Source: Rhodospirillaceae bacterium (GTDB taxonomy: Bacteria; Pseudomonadota; Alphaproteobacteria; UBA8366; GCA-2717185). From it: DNA of 5,803 bases. The translations under genes were made by a program, and so were the position numbers. The notes below the pieces were generated by a model. The model ran no database searches. It was not told the origin of the DNA and saw only the letters and a program-made list of their open reading frames with translations. The stretch covers positions 1-5,803 of the forward strand of contig JAPPPC010000786.1 of assembly GCA_028817685.1 (NCBI GenBank), read 5' to 3'. Numbering within the stretch: position 1 is the stretch's first letter; each line of letters begins with the position of its first letter. Below, one piece after another: positions 5,467-5,803 of this stretch.

Positions 5467-5607
5467 CACTGTTTCTATTCAACATTTTGTGGTTTATTCC
5501 GCTTTGGTGCCATATCAATTCGCGGCGGAATGCATCGGTGCGGACTGGGTATGAAGAATAAATTGGGTGGCTATGGTCTTGAAGGCCACGCCGGAAAAGG
5601 AAATGCC

Positions 5608-5803
5608 ATGCGGCGGGTATCCGTCTTAGTCATTTTGTTGGCAGGTTTTGCGATGGTGACGCCGGGCGAGGGGCGCGCGCAAAATCTGATGGAAGCCCTG
5701 GCGCTCGCCTATACGAACAATCCGACATTGCAAGCCCAGCGGGCGCGGTTGCGCTCCGTCGATGAAGGGGTGCCACAGGCGCTCTCCGGTTGGCGGCCGG
5801 ATG
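5608..5803 (+). CDS. tolC: TolC-family outer-membrane efflux/secretion channel, N-terminal part
   Basis: The first 65 codons of a gene that runs off the right edge. The product begins with a Sec signal peptide: MRRVS, a hydrophobic stretch at about 4-17, and cleavage at GRA|QN after Ala24. The mature start (LMEALALAYTNNPTLQAQRA, residues 27-46), followed by VPQALSGWRPD (55-65), is the first periplasmic helix of TolC-like trimeric channels, with the characteristic ALxxAYxxNPxLxAxRA pattern. Such proteins join inner-membrane pumps or type I secretion systems to the outside. No pump or secretion partner is in view, so the substrate is unknown. AAGGA (5597-5601), 6 nt before the ATG, supports the start; the nearby ATG at 5603 is in another frame and stops quickly. 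The preceding gene is the divergent PCMT, a linkage I recall for alphaproteobacterial tolC genes. Confidence 0.9.
   Translation, partial: MRRVSVLVILLAGFAMVTPGEGRAQNLMEALALAYTNNPTLQAQRARLRSVDEGVPQALSGWRPD

Noticed and set aside
4966..5469. Reverse-strand open frame of 167 codons
   Set aside because: It is a shadow of the methyltransferase gene, whose SAM motifs are clear on the forward strand.

Overview
The window looks like ordinary chromosomal DNA of an alphaproteobacterium, probably Rhodospirillales in the broad sense. The reasons are the GC-rich, evenly coding sequence, a divergent isoaspartyl-methyltransferase-like gene directly upstream of a TolC-family gene (an arrangement I recall from alphaproteobacterial genomes), the style of the TolC and KefC-like proteins, and CCA-encoding tRNA genes. 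The order-level placement is inference. I see no insertion sequence, integrase, CRISPR array or rRNA.

Layout. 1-706 (minus) is the N-terminal part of a DHH-superfamily phosphoesterase whose 3' end lies outside the window. A divergent 188-bp gap follows. 895-1263 (plus) encodes a small secreted Sel1-repeat protein. 1343-3133 (plus) encodes a 596-residue KefB/KefC-like CPA2 potassium/proton antiporter with a fused RCK (TrkA-N) domain. It converges with a class V aminotransferase-fold PLP enzyme at 3143-4249 (minus), with only 9 bp between the stop codons. Upstream of that gene on the same strand are a strong intrinsic terminator (4318-4356), tRNA-Asn(GUU) (4363-4438) and tRNA-Cys(GCA) (4515-4588). 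Each tRNA has its own sigma-70-like promoter. Divergent from the tRNAs is the methyltransferase-like gene at 4813-5466 (plus), with a good promoter at 4662-4690. The start of a TolC-family outer-membrane channel gene (5608 to the right edge) follows after a 141-bp gap. The longest stretch without a protein gene, 4250-4812, holds the terminator, the two tRNAs, three promoters and a leader region.

The genes do not form one pathway. The methyltransferase-like/tolC pair is a recurrent neighbourhood, the antiporter and Sel1 gene are co-oriented and may be co-transcribed, and the tRNAs form an independently transcribed stable-RNA block. I found no convincing new system. The most useful observations are key-residue changes in three recognisable families (the antiporter's gating sites, the methyltransferase's substrate loop, and DHH motif I) and several small regulatory structures.
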